From contig NZ_CP019985.1 of assembly GCF_002250115.1 (NCBI RefSeq), forward strand, positions 3,906,001 through 3,970,000: a stretch of DNA of 64,000 nt. Direction: 5' to 3'. Below are positions 18,426 through 26,910 of the stretch, in pieces (position 1 is the stretch's first letter; the number at the start of each line of letters is the position of its first letter). Below the pieces are notes generated by a model. The model worked only from the letters and a program-made list of their open reading frames with translations. It was not told the DNA's origin and did no database searches. The stretch is from Shouchella clausii (GTDB lineage Bacteria; Bacillota; Bacilli; Bacillales; Bacillaceae_D). The position numbers were made by a program, and so were the translations under genes.

Positions 18426-18896
18426 ATGTACAAACAGCGCTATCTTGATTTCCTCTATTATTTTCATGCGGAACGGGATTACTTTGAATGCCACGAAGTG
18501 TTAGAGGCAGAATGGAAATCCGTTCCGAAAGACAAGCGCGCTTCTTGTTGGGTCACGCTCATCCAACTAGCGGTCGCCCTTTATCATGTGCGAAGAGGGA
18601 ACATAAAAGGAGCAGCGATTTTGTATCGCCGCTTGCTCAAACGCGTTCCTGTAGAGGCAAACGACCTTTACGAACTAGGCCTAAATGCAAGGACGCTAAA
18701 ACAAGATATGAAAACACGGCTCGCCCATTTAGGCTCTAATTGTTTTGAGGACTACAACCTTCCGATATGGGACACAGCCTTGCTTGCAGCATGTCAACGC
18801 CACGCTGGAAAATCGTGGTGTGCTCCAAGCAATCTCGCTGATGCCCAACTTATTCATAAGCACATACTACGCAATCAAAATGGCAATAAGGGGTAG
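18426..18896 (+). CDS. DUF309 domain protein (YpuF-like)
   Basis: The 156-residue protein has the DUF309 signature: FHAERDYFECHEVLEAEWK near the N-terminus, then IQLAVALYHVRRGNIKGA, a helical pattern of unknown biochemical function. The start is ATG 18426 after AAGGGGAACG; the frame is open further upstream to 18168 but that stretch overlaps scpA on the other strand. In B. subtilis ypuF lies beside scpA in the same way. It is convergent with ribH. Confidence 0.85.
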   Translation: MYKQRYLDFLYYFHAERDYFECHEVLEAEWKSVPKDKRASCWVTLIQLAVALYHVRRGNIKGAAILYRRLLKRVPVEANDLYELGLNARTLKQDMKTRLAHLGSNCFEDYNLPIWDTALLAACQRHAGKSWCAPSNLADAQLIHKHILRNQNGNKG

Positions 18897-18904
18897 AACA
18901 GCAG

Positions 18905-18932
18905 AAAAAACGGCCCCTTTAGGGCCGTTTGA
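18905..18932 (-). terminator. Terminator of the riboflavin operon
   Basis: AAACGGCCC pairs with GGGCCGTTT around CTTTA; on the minus strand the stem is followed by TTTTTT. It lies about 50 bases after the ribH stop (18984). Confidence 0.85.
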
Positions 18933-18983
18933 GATAGTCGACAAAGTCGATCACCGCATTCTGACTGATAGAAAAAGCTGCCG

Positions 18984-19457
18984 TTATTCGGCCTCAAACT
19001 GCTTCGCTAGATTCGCCATTTCAATCGCTGCGCTTGCTGCTTCCCATCCTTTGTTTCCTGCTTTTGTGCCTGCTCGTTCAACAGCTTGTTCGATTGTATC
19101 CGTTGTTAAGACACCAAAAATGACTGGAATCCCAGTTGTTAAAGCCAATGAAGAGACGCCTTTCGCCACTTCATTACAAACGTAGTCAAAATGAGGCGTC
19201 GACCCTCGTATGACGGTCCCTAAAGTGATGACAGCATCGTATCGGCCGCTTTCAGCCATTTTTTTGGCTGCAAACGGGATCTCGAACGCTCCTGGAACCC
19301 AAGCTACATCGATATCGCCTTCATCTGCTCCATGGCGGATTAACCCATCTTGCGCGCCGCCGAGAAGTTTGCTTGTAATAAATTCGTTGAAACGACCCAC
19401 AACAATTCCGATCTTTAATCCAGATGCCACCAAATGGCCTTCATAATTTTTCCCCAT
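18984..19457 (-). CDS. ribH: 6,7-dimethyl-8-ribityllumazine synthase
   Basis: Condenses dihydroxybutanone phosphate with 5-amino-6-ribitylamino-uracil to give lumazine, the penultimate riboflavin step. The 157-residue protein shows the family pattern [20 protein letters not shown], and [20 protein letters not shown] with the catalytic histidine. It is the last gene of ribE-ribBA-ribH, 11 bases after ribBA, and ends at a terminator. The operon is under the FMN riboswitch at 21458-21598. Confidence 0.96.
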   Translation of the reverse strand: MGKNYEGHLVASGLKIGIVVGRFNEFITSKLLGGAQDGLIRHGADEGDIDVAWVPGAFEIPFAAKKMAESGRYDAVITLGTVIRGSTPHFDYVCNEVAKGVSSLALTTGIPVIFGVLTTDTIEQAVERAGTKAGNKGWEAASAAIEMANLAKQFEAE

Positions 19458-19468
19458 TTAAAGTCCTC

Positions 19469-20662
19469 CTATAAATTGAGCATATGCCCAAGTTTTTCTC
19501 TTTTCGTATGCAAGTAACGTTCATTTTCAGCTACAGCTTCCATTTGCAGTGGCACACGCTCAACAATGTTTAAATCATAGCCTTCTAGCCCTGCAATTTT
19601 TCGAGGGTTATTCGTCAAAAGCCGCATGTCACGGATGCCTAAATCACGAAGGATTTGCGCCCCAATCCCGTATTCGCGCAAATCCGCTGGAAATCCAAGG
19701 CGCTCATTCGCTTCCACCGTATCGTAGCCTTCCTCTTGCAACTTATAAGCGCGAAATTTATTGATTAGCCCAATCCCGCGGCCTTCCTGTTTCATATAGA
19801 GCAACACGCCTCGTCCTTCTGCTTCAATTTGCTTTAGCGCCGCGTGCAACTGCGGACCACAATCGCATCGTTTTGAGCCAAACACATCGCCAGTCAAACA
19901 TTCGGAGTGAACACGAACTAGAACAGGTTCACCGTTTCCGACGTCCCCTTTAACAAGGGCGACACTTTCTTTGCCGTCTATGGAATTTGTATAGCCAACC
20001 GCTTTAAAATCGCCATACTCAGTCGGCAACGAAATAGCCACTTCTCTTGTGACAACTTTCTCCGTCTTACGGCGGTAAGCGATCAAGTCTTTAATCGTCA
20101 CCATCGGCAAGTTGTGCTGATCGGCAATGATACGCAACTCAGGCACTCTAGCCATCGAACCGTCTTCGTTCATTACTTCGCAAATAACGCCTGCCGGTTT
20201 CGCTCCACAAAGTTTCGCAAAGTCAACAGCGGCTTCCGTATGACCAGCCCGACGTAGCACACCGCCGTTTTTGGCAACAAGCGGGAAAACATGCCCTGGC
20301 CGTTTAAAATCACTTGGCAGCGCATTGGCATCTGCTAGAGCGCGGACCGTTTCTGCCCGCTCAAAAGCGGAGATGCCAGTTGTCGTACGTGAATGGTCGA
20401 CGCTCACAGTAAATGCTGTTCCATGTGGATCTGTGCTGTGAGACACCATCTGCCCAAGCTGCAGGCGTTCAGCCTGCTCTTCTGTCAAAGGGACACAAAT
20501 AAGACCGCGTCCGTGTGTTGCCATAAAATTGATTGTTTCAGGGGACGCCGTTTCAGCAAGAGCCAAAAAATCCCCTTCATTCTCCCGGTCTTCATCATCT
20601 ACAACGAGGATTATTCCCCCTGCTTTTAATTGTGCGATCGCTTCATCAATCGATTCAAACAC
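19469..20662 (-). CDS. ribBA: Bifunctional DHBP synthase / GTP cyclohydrolase II
   Basis: Makes both riboflavin precursors: residues 1-200 are 3,4-dihydroxy-2-butanone-4-phosphate synthase ([21 protein letters not shown]), and 205-397 are GTP cyclohydrolase II (zinc cysteines in [20 protein letters not shown]). The frame stays open to 20797, but the GTG at 20662 gives [12 protein letters not shown], matching the normal N-terminus and 397 residues, and follows AAAGGGGAG. Starting further upstream would overlap ribE. It lies 13 bases after ribE. Confidence 0.95.
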   Translation of the reverse strand: MFESIDEAIAQLKAGGIILVVDDEDRENEGDFLALAETASPETINFMATHGRGLICVPLTEEQAERLQLGQMVSHSTDPHGTAFTVSVDHSRTTTGISAFERAETVRALADANALPSDFKRPGHVFPLVAKNGGVLRRAGHTEAAVDFAKLCGAKPAGVICEVMNEDGSMARVPELRIIADQHNLPMVTIKDLIAYRRKTEKVVTREVAISLPTEYGDFKAVGYTNSIDGKESVALVKGDVGNGEPVLVRVHSECLTGDVFGSKRCDCGPQLHAALKQIEAEGRGVLLYMKQEGRGIGLINKFRAYKLQEEGYDTVEANERLGFPADLREYGIGAQILRDLGIRDMRLLTNNPRKIAGLEGYDLNIVERVPLQMEAVAENERYLHTKREKLGHMLNL

Positions 20663-20675
20663 GTTGTTCTCCCCT

Positions 20676-21320
20676 TTACATATAGCTATTTTCTTTAAGA
20701 AGCTGCGACAAAGGCGTACGAGCGGCACTTTCTTTCGGGGCAAGCAGTTTCTCAACGTATTTGCCGATAATGTCGCATTCCAAATTGACATGGTCACCAG
20801 GTTTCTTTGTGCCCATAATGGTCATTTCAAGTGTGTGCGGAATAATCGAAATCGTAAAGCTTGTATCAGTGACGGCAAACACAGTCAAACTCGTTCCATC
20901 AACAGCGATCGACCCTTTTTGAACAATATAGCGAACAAGTTCTCGGTCTGCTTCCACTTCGAATAGCACAGCATTCTCAACTGGTTGTCTTTTTTGAATG
21001 ATGCCGATGCCATCGACATGGCCGGAAATGATATGCCCGCCAAAGCGGCTGCCGACAGCCATCGCCCGTTCCAAATTAACAAACTGGCCAGGAACAAGCT
21101 GTTTGATCGTTGTCGCTTCGTATGTCTCTGGCATGACGTCTGCTTGAAATTGGCTTTCAGATATCGCCGTAACCGTTAAACAAACGCCATTCACAGCGAT
21201 GCTGTCGCCGATTGCCGCGTCCGCCAGAACGGTTTTGCAATTAACGGCCAATGTCATCGCTTTGCCTTTTTTTGACACAAAAGCTACTTTGCCCATTTCC
21301 TCAATGATCCCTGTAAACAT
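20676..21320 (-). CDS. ribE: Riboflavin synthase alpha chain
   Basis: Dismutates two lumazine molecules into riboflavin. The 214-residue protein has the two tandem lumazine-binding barrels, beginning [10 protein letters not shown] and again around [10 protein letters not shown]. Two in-frame ATGs are present; 21320 has the better distance (7 bases) from AAAGGGGG than 21326. It is the first gene after the FMN riboswitch. In B. subtilis ribD precedes it, but here there is no room for ribD. Confidence 0.95.
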   Translation of the reverse strand: MFTGIIEEMGKVAFVSKKGKAMTLAVNCKTVLADAAIGDSIAVNGVCLTVTAISESQFQADVMPETYEATTIKQLVPGQFVNLERAMAVGSRFGGHIISGHVDGIGIIQKRQPVENAVLFEVEADRELVRYIVQKGSIAVDGTSLTVFAVTDTSFTISIIPHTLEMTIMGTKKPGDHVNLECDIIGKYVEKLLAPKESAARTPLSQLLKENSYM

Positions 21321-21342
21321 AGTCATGCCCCCTTTTAAATAG

Positions 21343-21372
21343 AAAAAACCCTGAAGAACATGTCTTCAGGGT
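21343..21372 (-). terminator. Leader terminator (riboswitch expression platform) of the rib operon
   Basis: ACCCTGAAGA pairs with TCTTCAGGGT, followed on the minus strand by six T, ending about 20 bases before ribE. Placed directly between FMN aptamer and coding start, it is the expected premature terminator used when FMN is bound. A second 9-bp palindrome (AAACGTATG / CATACGTTT, 21382-21403) lies just upstream and may form part of the alternative fold. Confidence 0.85.
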
Positions 21373-21457
21373 ACAGGAAATAAACGTATGGCTTCATACG
21401 TTTTTGCGCACAACAAATAAAGCAAACAGAACTGTTTTTTTAAACGTTTGCGCTCGA

Positions 21458-21598
21458 ACTTCTCCCATCCAGACTATTACTGTCGGCTCTGGATTTGCAC
21501 CAGATCCACCGCATGCACAAGTAATGCTTATGCGGGTCACGGACTAAAAGGCAATTGCCTTATCACCGCCGGTCGGGATTTACACCCTGCCCCGAAGT
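21458..21598 (-). ncRNA. FMN riboswitch (RFN element)
   Basis: The minus strand reads CTTCGGGGCAGGGTG near 21597, then CCCGACCGGCGGT, then AGAGCCGACAGT and GTCTGGATGGGAGAAG near 21458, the conserved blocks of the RFN aptamer in the right order. A variable arm near 21541-21560 (AAGGCAATTGCCTT) forms its own hairpin. It controls ribE-ribBA-ribH by transcription attenuation at 21343-21372. Confidence 0.97.
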
Positions 21599-21656
21599 TG
21601 AGTATTATTCACTTGTAATTGGTTCATCAAGTAAACCAAGATTATCATTGGAAAAT

Positions 21657-21689
21657 AAAAAAAGCAAGGACTTTGCTTCCTTGCTTTTT
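21657..21689. terminator. Bidirectional hairpin upstream of the FMN riboswitch
   Basis: AAAAAGCAAGG pairs with CCTTGCTTTTT, with A and T tracts on the two sides. It lies between the small-RNA candidate (21741-22041) and the rib leader, both on the minus strand, and insulates them. Confidence 0.7.
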
Positions 21690-21740
21690 GATCATGTCGT
21701 TCATTCACTAGAGCTCGTAGTAAATAAAGTTCGAACAACG

Positions 21741-22041
21741 CAAAAAAGCAAAGCACTTGGTCATCATCGCCATTCTACGTGCTTTGCCTGCTTATAAGCT
21801 TCTCTATTCTATCTTCTTGTTCCGTTAGAAGAGACAAAAAGCTAGACTCTATGGAATTTTTTGCTAACAAGACAACGAAAGCCCTTCCTCTCGATCGTCC
21901 TTGCGGCTCCGAGGCCGCGCCAGTTTGAATTGCATGTACAAAAAGTCTTTTCCCTGCGCCTGAAAGGAGGCGGTGTAAGTGATAATAGACGGGAGGCATC
22001 AACTCCCGCAGGCAGAAAAAAGTAGCCTAGCCTTATATAAA
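21741..22041 (-). ncRNA. Candidate small RNA (about 300 nt) with anti-Shine-Dalgarno-like segment
   Basis: A complete promoter-to-terminator unit on the minus strand with no recognisable protein. It has TTGCAT-N17-TATAAT upstream (22047-22075) and ends in a 9-bp stem (GCAAAGCAC / GTGCTTTGC, 21748-21787) followed by six T. Between them are short GC-rich hairpins: CGGGAG/CTCCCG, CGCCT/AGGCG, GCGGC/GCCGC and TCTTCT/AGAAGA. The segment CACCGCCTCCTTTC near 21962-21976 resembles the 3' end of 16S rRNA, so it could pair with ribosome-binding sites. A 74-75-codon frame (21775-22002) lies inside and ends in the terminator stem, so a small protein is the alternative. I do not recognise the family. Confidence 0.5.
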
Positions 22042-22046
22042 TAATC

Positions 22047-22075
22047 ATTATAACGAAAAAGATGGCGCAATGCAA
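22047..22075 (-). promoter_or_regulatory. Sigma-A-type promoter for the candidate small RNA
   Basis: TTGCAT at 22070-22075 and TATAAT at 22047-22052 with a 17-base spacer on the minus strand, giving a start point near 22040. It is divergent from the hydrolase gene at 22156. Confidence 0.6.
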
Positions 22076-22155
22076 GTTGAAATGTTTTGCATTTCCGCTA
22101 AAAATGCGTCAAAATAGAAAAAGAAGCGATTACTTTTTAATGATGGGGTGAAGCA

Positions 22156-23208
22156 ATGTCGACCAATATGCGATTTGAAAAATTAGATACTGGGGTAGGA
22201 GTCATCACACTTGCCCGTGAAAAAGCGTTGAATTCACTGTCTTATGACATGGTGAGTGGCATGTTGGCACAATTGCAACAGTGGAAACAGGATGATGAGG
22301 TTGCACTCGTTCTTCTTGAAGGAGCCGGGAGCAAAGCTTTTTGTGCTGGCGGAGACATTAAAGCGCTTTATAACGCCCGGGACAGCAAAAACGGAATCGA
22401 GGAAGCAAAACATTTTTTTGCCCATGAATACGAACTTGACCTGCTCGTTGCCACCTACCCCAAACCGATCGTCGCCCTTCTTGACGGCATTGTGATGGGA
22501 GGAGGCGTTGGCCTTAGTTACGGCGCGAGTCACCGCATTGTCACCGAGACAACGAAGTGGTCTATGCCTGAAATGAACATTAGCTTCTTTCCCGATGTAG
22601 GGGCCTGTTATTTTCTGAGCCTTGCTCCTGGGTATACAGGGAGGTATGCAGCACTGACTGCTGCAATGCTAACTGGAGAAGATGCGATTTTTCTAGGGTG
22701 CGCCGACTATTATACGAAAAGAGAAACGATTGAACCTCTTCGCAGTCAATTGCTTAGCACCGACTGGACAAATAGCGAACAAGATCTGGGTCAAGCACTG
22801 CACCTTTTTTTGCAGTCATTCATTGCAGAACCGCCAAAAAGCGAATTGGCGATGCTGCAAGCGAAAATCGATCAACATTTTTCCCACAGAACGGTCGAAG
22901 CCATTATCGCTTCACTTGAAGAAGCGAAAGCGGATGAATTTGCCCAAGATTGCGCCAACATATTGCGCAGCAAATCGCCTTTATCACTAAAGGTGACACT
23001 CGCCCATTTAAAACAATCGAAGACATCTACGCTTGAAGAAACGTATGAAACCGATAAGCGCCTCGCTTTGCGCTTTTTACGTTGCGATGATTTTTATGAA
23101 GGCGTACGGTCTGTATTAATCGATAAAACGCGTATGCCCAATTATCAGTATAAAACAATCGAAGAGGTACCTGACGAATTAGCGCTTTCCTTTTTCCGTG
23201 AACTGTAA
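22156..23208 (+). CDS. 3-hydroxyisobutyryl-CoA hydrolase (enoyl-CoA hydratase/isomerase family)
   Basis: Crotonase-fold protein of 350 residues, longer than ordinary enoyl-CoA hydratases (about 260) and typical of HIBYL-CoA hydrolases, which release 3-hydroxyisobutyrate in valine breakdown. The oxyanion-hole segments CAGGDIKALY and GIVMGGGVGLSYGASHRI are present, followed by the PEMNISFFPDVGACYFLS stretch characteristic of this group. The neighbours, 3-hydroxyisobutyrate dehydrogenase and methylmalonate-semialdehyde dehydrogenase, are the next two valine steps and support the assignment. It is on the opposite strand from them, convergent. Confidence 0.87.
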   Translation: MSTNMRFEKLDTGVGVITLAREKALNSLSYDMVSGMLAQLQQWKQDDEVALVLLEGAGSKAFCAGGDIKALYNARDSKNGIEEAKHFFAHEYELDLLVATYPKPIVALLDGIVMGGGVGLSYGASHRIVTETTKWSMPEMNISFFPDVGACYFLSLAPGYTGRYAALTAAMLTGEDAIFLGCADYYTKRETIEPLRSQLLSTDWTNSEQDLGQALHLFLQSFIAEPPKSELAMLQAKIDQHFSHRTVEAIIASLEEAKADEFAQDCANILRSKSPLSLKVTLAHLKQSKTSTLEETYETDKRLALRFLRCDDFYEGVRSVLIDKTRMPNYQYKTIEEVPDELALSFFREL

Positions 23209-23222
23209 AGTCGCTCCCACCA

Positions 23223-23333
23223 CTCAGACTGATAGAAATGGCTTCTCAGATGAAACATACAGTTAGCAATGTTTTTCAACTTTGCGCTGTCAACACATTT
23301 GAGAAGCAACAAATGATCTGCCTACAGTCTGAG
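23223..23333. repeat. Long nested inverted repeat between convergent genes
   Basis: CTCAGACTG (23223-23231) pairs with CAGTCTGAG (23325-23333), and inside it GCTTCTCAGATG (23241-23252) pairs with CATTTGAGAAGC (23296-23307) allowing one wobble. The loop is about 43 bases. Its right end shares GAG with the terminator-like hairpin at 23331-23357, so the two folds exclude each other. Confidence 0.7.
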
Positions 23334-23357
23334 CCACCTGCCTTTTGCAGGTGGCTC
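23331..23357. terminator. GC-rich hairpin between the hydrolase gene and mmsA
   Basis: GAGCCACCTGC pairs perfectly with GCAGGTGGCTC around CTTTT. It lies between two converging genes and is probably a shared terminator, though no T-run follows on either side. Confidence 0.6.
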
Positions 23358-23417
23358 TAAAAGTAGACACGCTGATTTTGTTTTCAAGTGGTTTTTAAGC
23401 GTAACGAGGTTCCTTTA

Positions 23418-24878
23418 TTAATTGAACCAGCGTTCTGTAACGACTTTTTTCCTTGTATAAAATTGGATGCCGTCACGTCCATTTGTGCCAAGATCGCCAA
23501 AAAACGATGCTTTATTACCGGCAAATGAAAAGAACGCCATTGGAGCAGGCACATTCACATTAATGCCAACCATTCCGGCATCGATTGCATTTCGAAAGTG
23601 TTGTGCAGCCTTGCCGCTTGATGTATAAATAACGGCTCCGTTCGCAAAGCGAGATCGGTTCGTTAAAGCAATTGCCTCTTCCAAATCTCGCACACGGACA
23701 ATGCTGAGCACTGGTGCAAACAACTCTTCTTGCCAGATCGTCATATCCGGTGTCACGTGGTCGAACAAAGTTGCGCCAAGGTAATAGCCGGCTTCCTCGC
23801 TCGTTGCGTTGCGGCCGTCAACCAACAGCTCTGCCCCTTGCTCTACCCCTTGTTCAATGTATTTAACAACTTTGTCTTTATGGCTTTGGCGAATGAGCGG
23901 GCCGACAAAATGTTCATCGTTTTTGCCGTTGCCGACTGTCAATTTCTTCGTCTCTGCCGTTAGTTTTTCGATAAAAGCATCCGCTACTTCTTCAACGACG
24001 GCGACGACGGAACAAGCCATGCACCGTTCGCCACTCGATGCAAATGCGGCACCAATGACCCCTCGGATCGTCTTATCTAATTCACAATCAGCTAAAACGA
24101 CAGCGTGGTTTTTTGCGCCTGCAAGGGCCTGAACTCGTTTGCCATTTGCCGTACCTGTTTCATATACATAGCGAGCCACTGGCTCAGAGCCGACAAACGA
24201 AATCGCTTCAACGTCAGGGTGGTTTAACAAGCCATTAACCACTGCTTTGCCGCCATTCACTAAATTCAACACACCTCTTGGCAAACCGACTTCATGCATA
24301 AGCGAGACAAGTTGTTCAGCTAAAAGCGGTGTCCGTTCAGAGGTTTTTAGAACAAATGTATTCCCTGCAGCAATCGCAAGTGGAAACATCCATAACGGTA
24401 CCATCATTGGAAAGTTAAACGGCGTAATGCCAGCAACAACGCCTAAAGGATAGCGCCAAATCGAACCGTCAATCCCGCTGGCAATATCGGGAAGAGCGTC
24501 GCCCATCATCATTGTCGGTGTCGACGTAGCCAGCTCCACACACTCAATGCCACGCTGGACTTCCCCTCTAGCATCCTTGATCGTCTTGCCGTTTTCTAGC
24601 GTTATCAACTGCGCCAATTGCTCCCTATTTTCCTTTAGCCGCTCCAAATACGCAAACATGTACCGAGCACGCTCGGGAACAGGAACTGTTTTCCATGTTT
24701 CATAGGCCCGCTTTGCGCTCGCCACCGCCTGTTCAACATCACGTTCGCCTGAAAGAGGCACGTAAGCAATGGTTTCCCCCGTTGCCGGGTTTGGCACGAC
24801 TTCCGTTTCAGCCGTAGATGCTTCCACCCAAGCGCCGTCAATCCAGTTTTTCACCGTTTTCACTTTCGTTGTGGTCAT
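23418..24878 (-). CDS. mmsA: CoA-acylating methylmalonate-semialdehyde dehydrogenase
   Basis: Converts methylmalonate semialdehyde (or malonate semialdehyde) with NAD and CoA to propionyl-CoA (or acetyl-CoA) and CO2. The 486-residue ALDH-superfamily protein has the MmsA/IolA active-site segment [15 protein letters not shown] and the [19 protein letters not shown] stretch. Its ATG overlaps the mmsB stop by four bases, so the two are coupled. The context (mmsB, HIBYL-CoA hydrolase, methylcitrate genes) points to valine and propionate metabolism instead of myo-inositol (iolA). Confidence 0.93.
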   Translation of the reverse strand: MTTTKVKTVKNWIDGAWVEASTAETEVVPNPATGETIAYVPLSGERDVEQAVASAKRAYETWKTVPVPERARYMFAYLERLKENREQLAQLITLENGKTIKDARGEVQRGIECVELATSTPTMMMGDALPDIASGIDGSIWRYPLGVVAGITPFNFPMMVPLWMFPLAIAAGNTFVLKTSERTPLLAEQLVSLMHEVGLPRGVLNLVNGGKAVVNGLLNHPDVEAISFVGSEPVARYVYETGTANGKRVQALAGAKNHAVVLADCELDKTIRGVIGAAFASSGERCMACSVVAVVEEVADAFIEKLTAETKKLTVGNGKNDEHFVGPLIRQSHKDKVVKYIEQGVEQGAELLVDGRNATSEEAGYYLGATLFDHVTPDMTIWQEELFAPVLSIVRVRDLEEAIALTNRSRFANGAVIYTSSGKAAQHFRNAIDAGMVGINVNVPAPMAFFSFAGNKASFFGDLGTNGRDGIQFYTRKKVVTERWFN

Positions 24879-25780
24879 CGTTTAGCCACTCCTTCCGCTT
24901 TAAAGGAAATCGTCTGTTCCCCAATCCGTTCAAACAACACGGCCATGTCCTTTTCTCCAAGCCCTGCTTGCTCAGCGTCTGCATACAGTTCAACTAAAGC
25001 TTCACTAATCGGCAATTTCACGCCACGCTCTTTCGCTAGATCCATCGCAAAACGCAAATCTTTATTAAGCAACTTTAAGGCGAATCCAGGTTCATAATTG
25101 CCAGTTGCCATAAACGACTTATAGTTTCGCTCATAAATGCGGCTCTGGCCATAACTAACATTTAGGACATTAAACAAAAAATCCAAGTTTAAGCCGCTCT
25201 TTTCGGCAAGCGCCAATGCTTCTGCTACACCGGCCGTGTAAAAGCCAATCAACAAATTATTGATCAACTTTGCATTGGTGCCGCTGTCATAACTTTCACT
25301 AATATGAAAGACATTGCTTCCTAGTTTCATTAGGTGGTCGGATACCGCCTCAAGCAATTTTTTTGGACCGCCAACCATGAACGTCAAGGTTCGGTTTTCC
25401 GCACCAACGACGCCGCCACTAACAGGAGCTGCCAAAAACGATAACCCTTTTTCTTCTGCCGCTTGCCCAATCCGCACTTCAAGCTCTGGGGCAACTGTGC
25501 TCGTGTCGACAAATAAAATGCTCGAAGGGGCCGAAGCGAATACACCCTTTTCTCCTAAATACACATTTTCAACCGCTTCAGAAGAGGGGAGGCTTGTAAA
25601 GATAAGCTCGCTGGCCAGCACGATGTCTGCCAAATCACGGGCCCGTTTTCCCCCAGCCTGTTCAAACGCTAAAACCGAAGTTTCATTGATGTCATAACCA
25701 ACTACTTCATATCCAGACTCAAGCAAATTTTTTGACATTGGCATGCCCATATTGCCTAAACCGATGAACCCGACTTTCAC
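24875..25780 (-). CDS. mmsB: 3-hydroxyisobutyrate dehydrogenase
   Basis: NAD-dependent oxidation of 3-hydroxyisobutyrate to methylmalonate semialdehyde. The protein begins with the dinucleotide-binding motif [13 protein letters not shown], has the substrate-binding [11 protein letters not shown] (about 120) and the catalytic lysine in [12 protein letters not shown] (about 170). The frame is open to 25891, but the GTG at 25780 directly follows GGGGGAGA and places the Rossmann motif at the N-terminus, giving 301 residues, the usual length. It is coupled to mmsA by a four-base overlap. Confidence 0.93.
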   Translation of the reverse strand: MKVGFIGLGNMGMPMSKNLLESGYEVVGYDINETSVLAFEQAGGKRARDLADIVLASELIFTSLPSSEAVENVYLGEKGVFASAPSSILFVDTSTVAPELEVRIGQAAEEKGLSFLAAPVSGGVVGAENRTLTFMVGGPKKLLEAVSDHLMKLGSNVFHISESYDSGTNAKLINNLLIGFYTAGVAEALALAEKSGLNLDFLFNVLNVSYGQSRIYERNYKSFMATGNYEPGFALKLLNKDLRFAMDLAKERGVKLPISEALVELYADAEQAGLGEKDMAVLFERIGEQTISFKAEGVAKR

Positions 25781-25796
25781 GACATCTCCCCCTCTG

Positions 25797-25815
25797 GTAA
25801 TGTTGTCGACATTAC
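25797..25815. promoter_or_regulatory. Operator-like inverted repeat before mmsB
   Basis: GTAATGT and ACATTAC are separated by five bases (TGTCG), immediately upstream of the mmsB ribosome-binding site. The symmetry and position fit a repressor site for mmsB-mmsA; the binding protein is unknown. Confidence 0.45.
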
Positions 25816-25827
25816 GTAAGCTTAAGA

Positions 25828-25887
25828 GCCTGCCAAGTAGGCTCTCAAATGATAGGCAAACGCTCGCATACTTCGTCGTTTGCCTCG
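25828..25887 (-). terminator. Two hairpins between prpB and mmsB
   Basis: GAGCCT/AGGCTC (25828-25846) and AGGCAAACG/CGTTTGCCT (about 25855-25887) lie in the gap after prpB. They suggest that the prpC-prpD-prpB and mmsB-mmsA parts are transcribed at least partly separately. T-runs are weak, so they could also act on mRNA stability. Confidence 0.45.
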
Positions 25888-25982
25888 ACATCCTTCATAA
25901 TAATCATTTCTGCAAAAACACACGTTTTATCAATATTTAACAGACAAGTGCTTTCTACCAATCCGTATGATTTTGCAACGTA

Positions 25983-26891
25983 TTACTGGTCGCTTGTTAA
26001 TACCGTTTTTGCGACAGACGCATCCAACGCTTCAAATTCATCGTATGAAATCGCTTCGTATAACTCGCTGCGCTTTTGCATGTCAGCCAAACTTGCTTTT
26101 TGCGTGCCGTTCTCCATAATATCGGTAAACACACGTTCATATGCTTTGGCCGCTACGCGAAGCGATGTGACCGGATAAATGACCATCGCAAAGCCCATCT
26201 GTTCAAATTCCTCTGCTTTGTAATAAGGCGTTTTGCCAAACTCCGTCATATTTGCAAGCAAAGGCGCTTCGACTGCTTCGGCAAAGGCACGGAACTCTTC
26301 TTTGCCTTGCAACGCTTCTGGGAAAATGCCATCCGCGCCGGCATCGAGATAAAGCTTGGCGCGGTCAATAGCTGACTGAAGTCCTTCCACGCCCCTTGCA
26401 TCGGTGCGAGCAATGATGACTAGCGACGGAGCCGCTTTTTTCAAAGCAGCAATTTTTTGCGCCATCTCTTCAGCCTGAATCAGTTTTTTTCCGTTCAAAT
26501 GGCCACATTTTTTCGGCAAGTCTTGGTCTTCCATCTGTACAGCAGCAACGCCAGCTTCAACCATTTCCACCCCTGTTCGGGCAACGTTCATCACACCGCC
26601 AAACCCAGTATCGATATCGACTAAAAGCGGCAGGTTTGTAGCCCGCACTATTTCCCGTGCTCGGGCAGCGACTTCGTTTGAATGGACAATCCCAAGATCA
26701 GGCAATCCTAAGCTCGCCGTAAAAGCAGCTCCTGACAAATAAAGGCTGGTAAAGCCCGTTTGTTTTGCGATTAAGCCAGCCATGGCATCATGTGCACCTG
26801 GAATTTGCAAAATTCTCTTTTCTGTCATCTGTTTGTAAAATGACGTTGCTAGTTCTTGTTGTGAGCGTGGTTCGTCTACAATCCAAGGCAT
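25983..26891 (-). CDS. prpB: 2-methylisocitrate lyase
   Basis: Splits 2-methylisocitrate into pyruvate and succinate, the last step of the methylcitrate cycle. The 302-residue protein belongs to the isocitrate lyase superfamily with the catalytic loop DLPKKCGHLNGKK and an upstream GFGG metal-site segment (DIDTGFGG). The ATG at 26891 follows AAGGAGAGG; the frame is open to 26921 but that overlaps the end of prpD. It is equivalent to B. subtilis mmgF (yqiQ). It lies 19 bases after prpD. Confidence 0.94.
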   Translation of the reverse strand: MPWIVDEPRSQQELATSFYKQMTEKRILQIPGAHDAMAGLIAKQTGFTSLYLSGAAFTASLGLPDLGIVHSNEVAARAREIVRATNLPLLVDIDTGFGGVMNVARTGVEMVEAGVAAVQMEDQDLPKKCGHLNGKKLIQAEEMAQKIAALKKAAPSLVIIARTDARGVEGLQSAIDRAKLYLDAGADGIFPEALQGKEEFRAFAEAVEAPLLANMTEFGKTPYYKAEEFEQMGFAMVIYPVTSLRVAAKAYERVFTDIMENGTQKASLADMQKRSELYEAISYDEFEALDASVAKTVLTSDQ

Positions 26892-26910
26892 TGCAATCTC
26901 TCCTCTCCTT

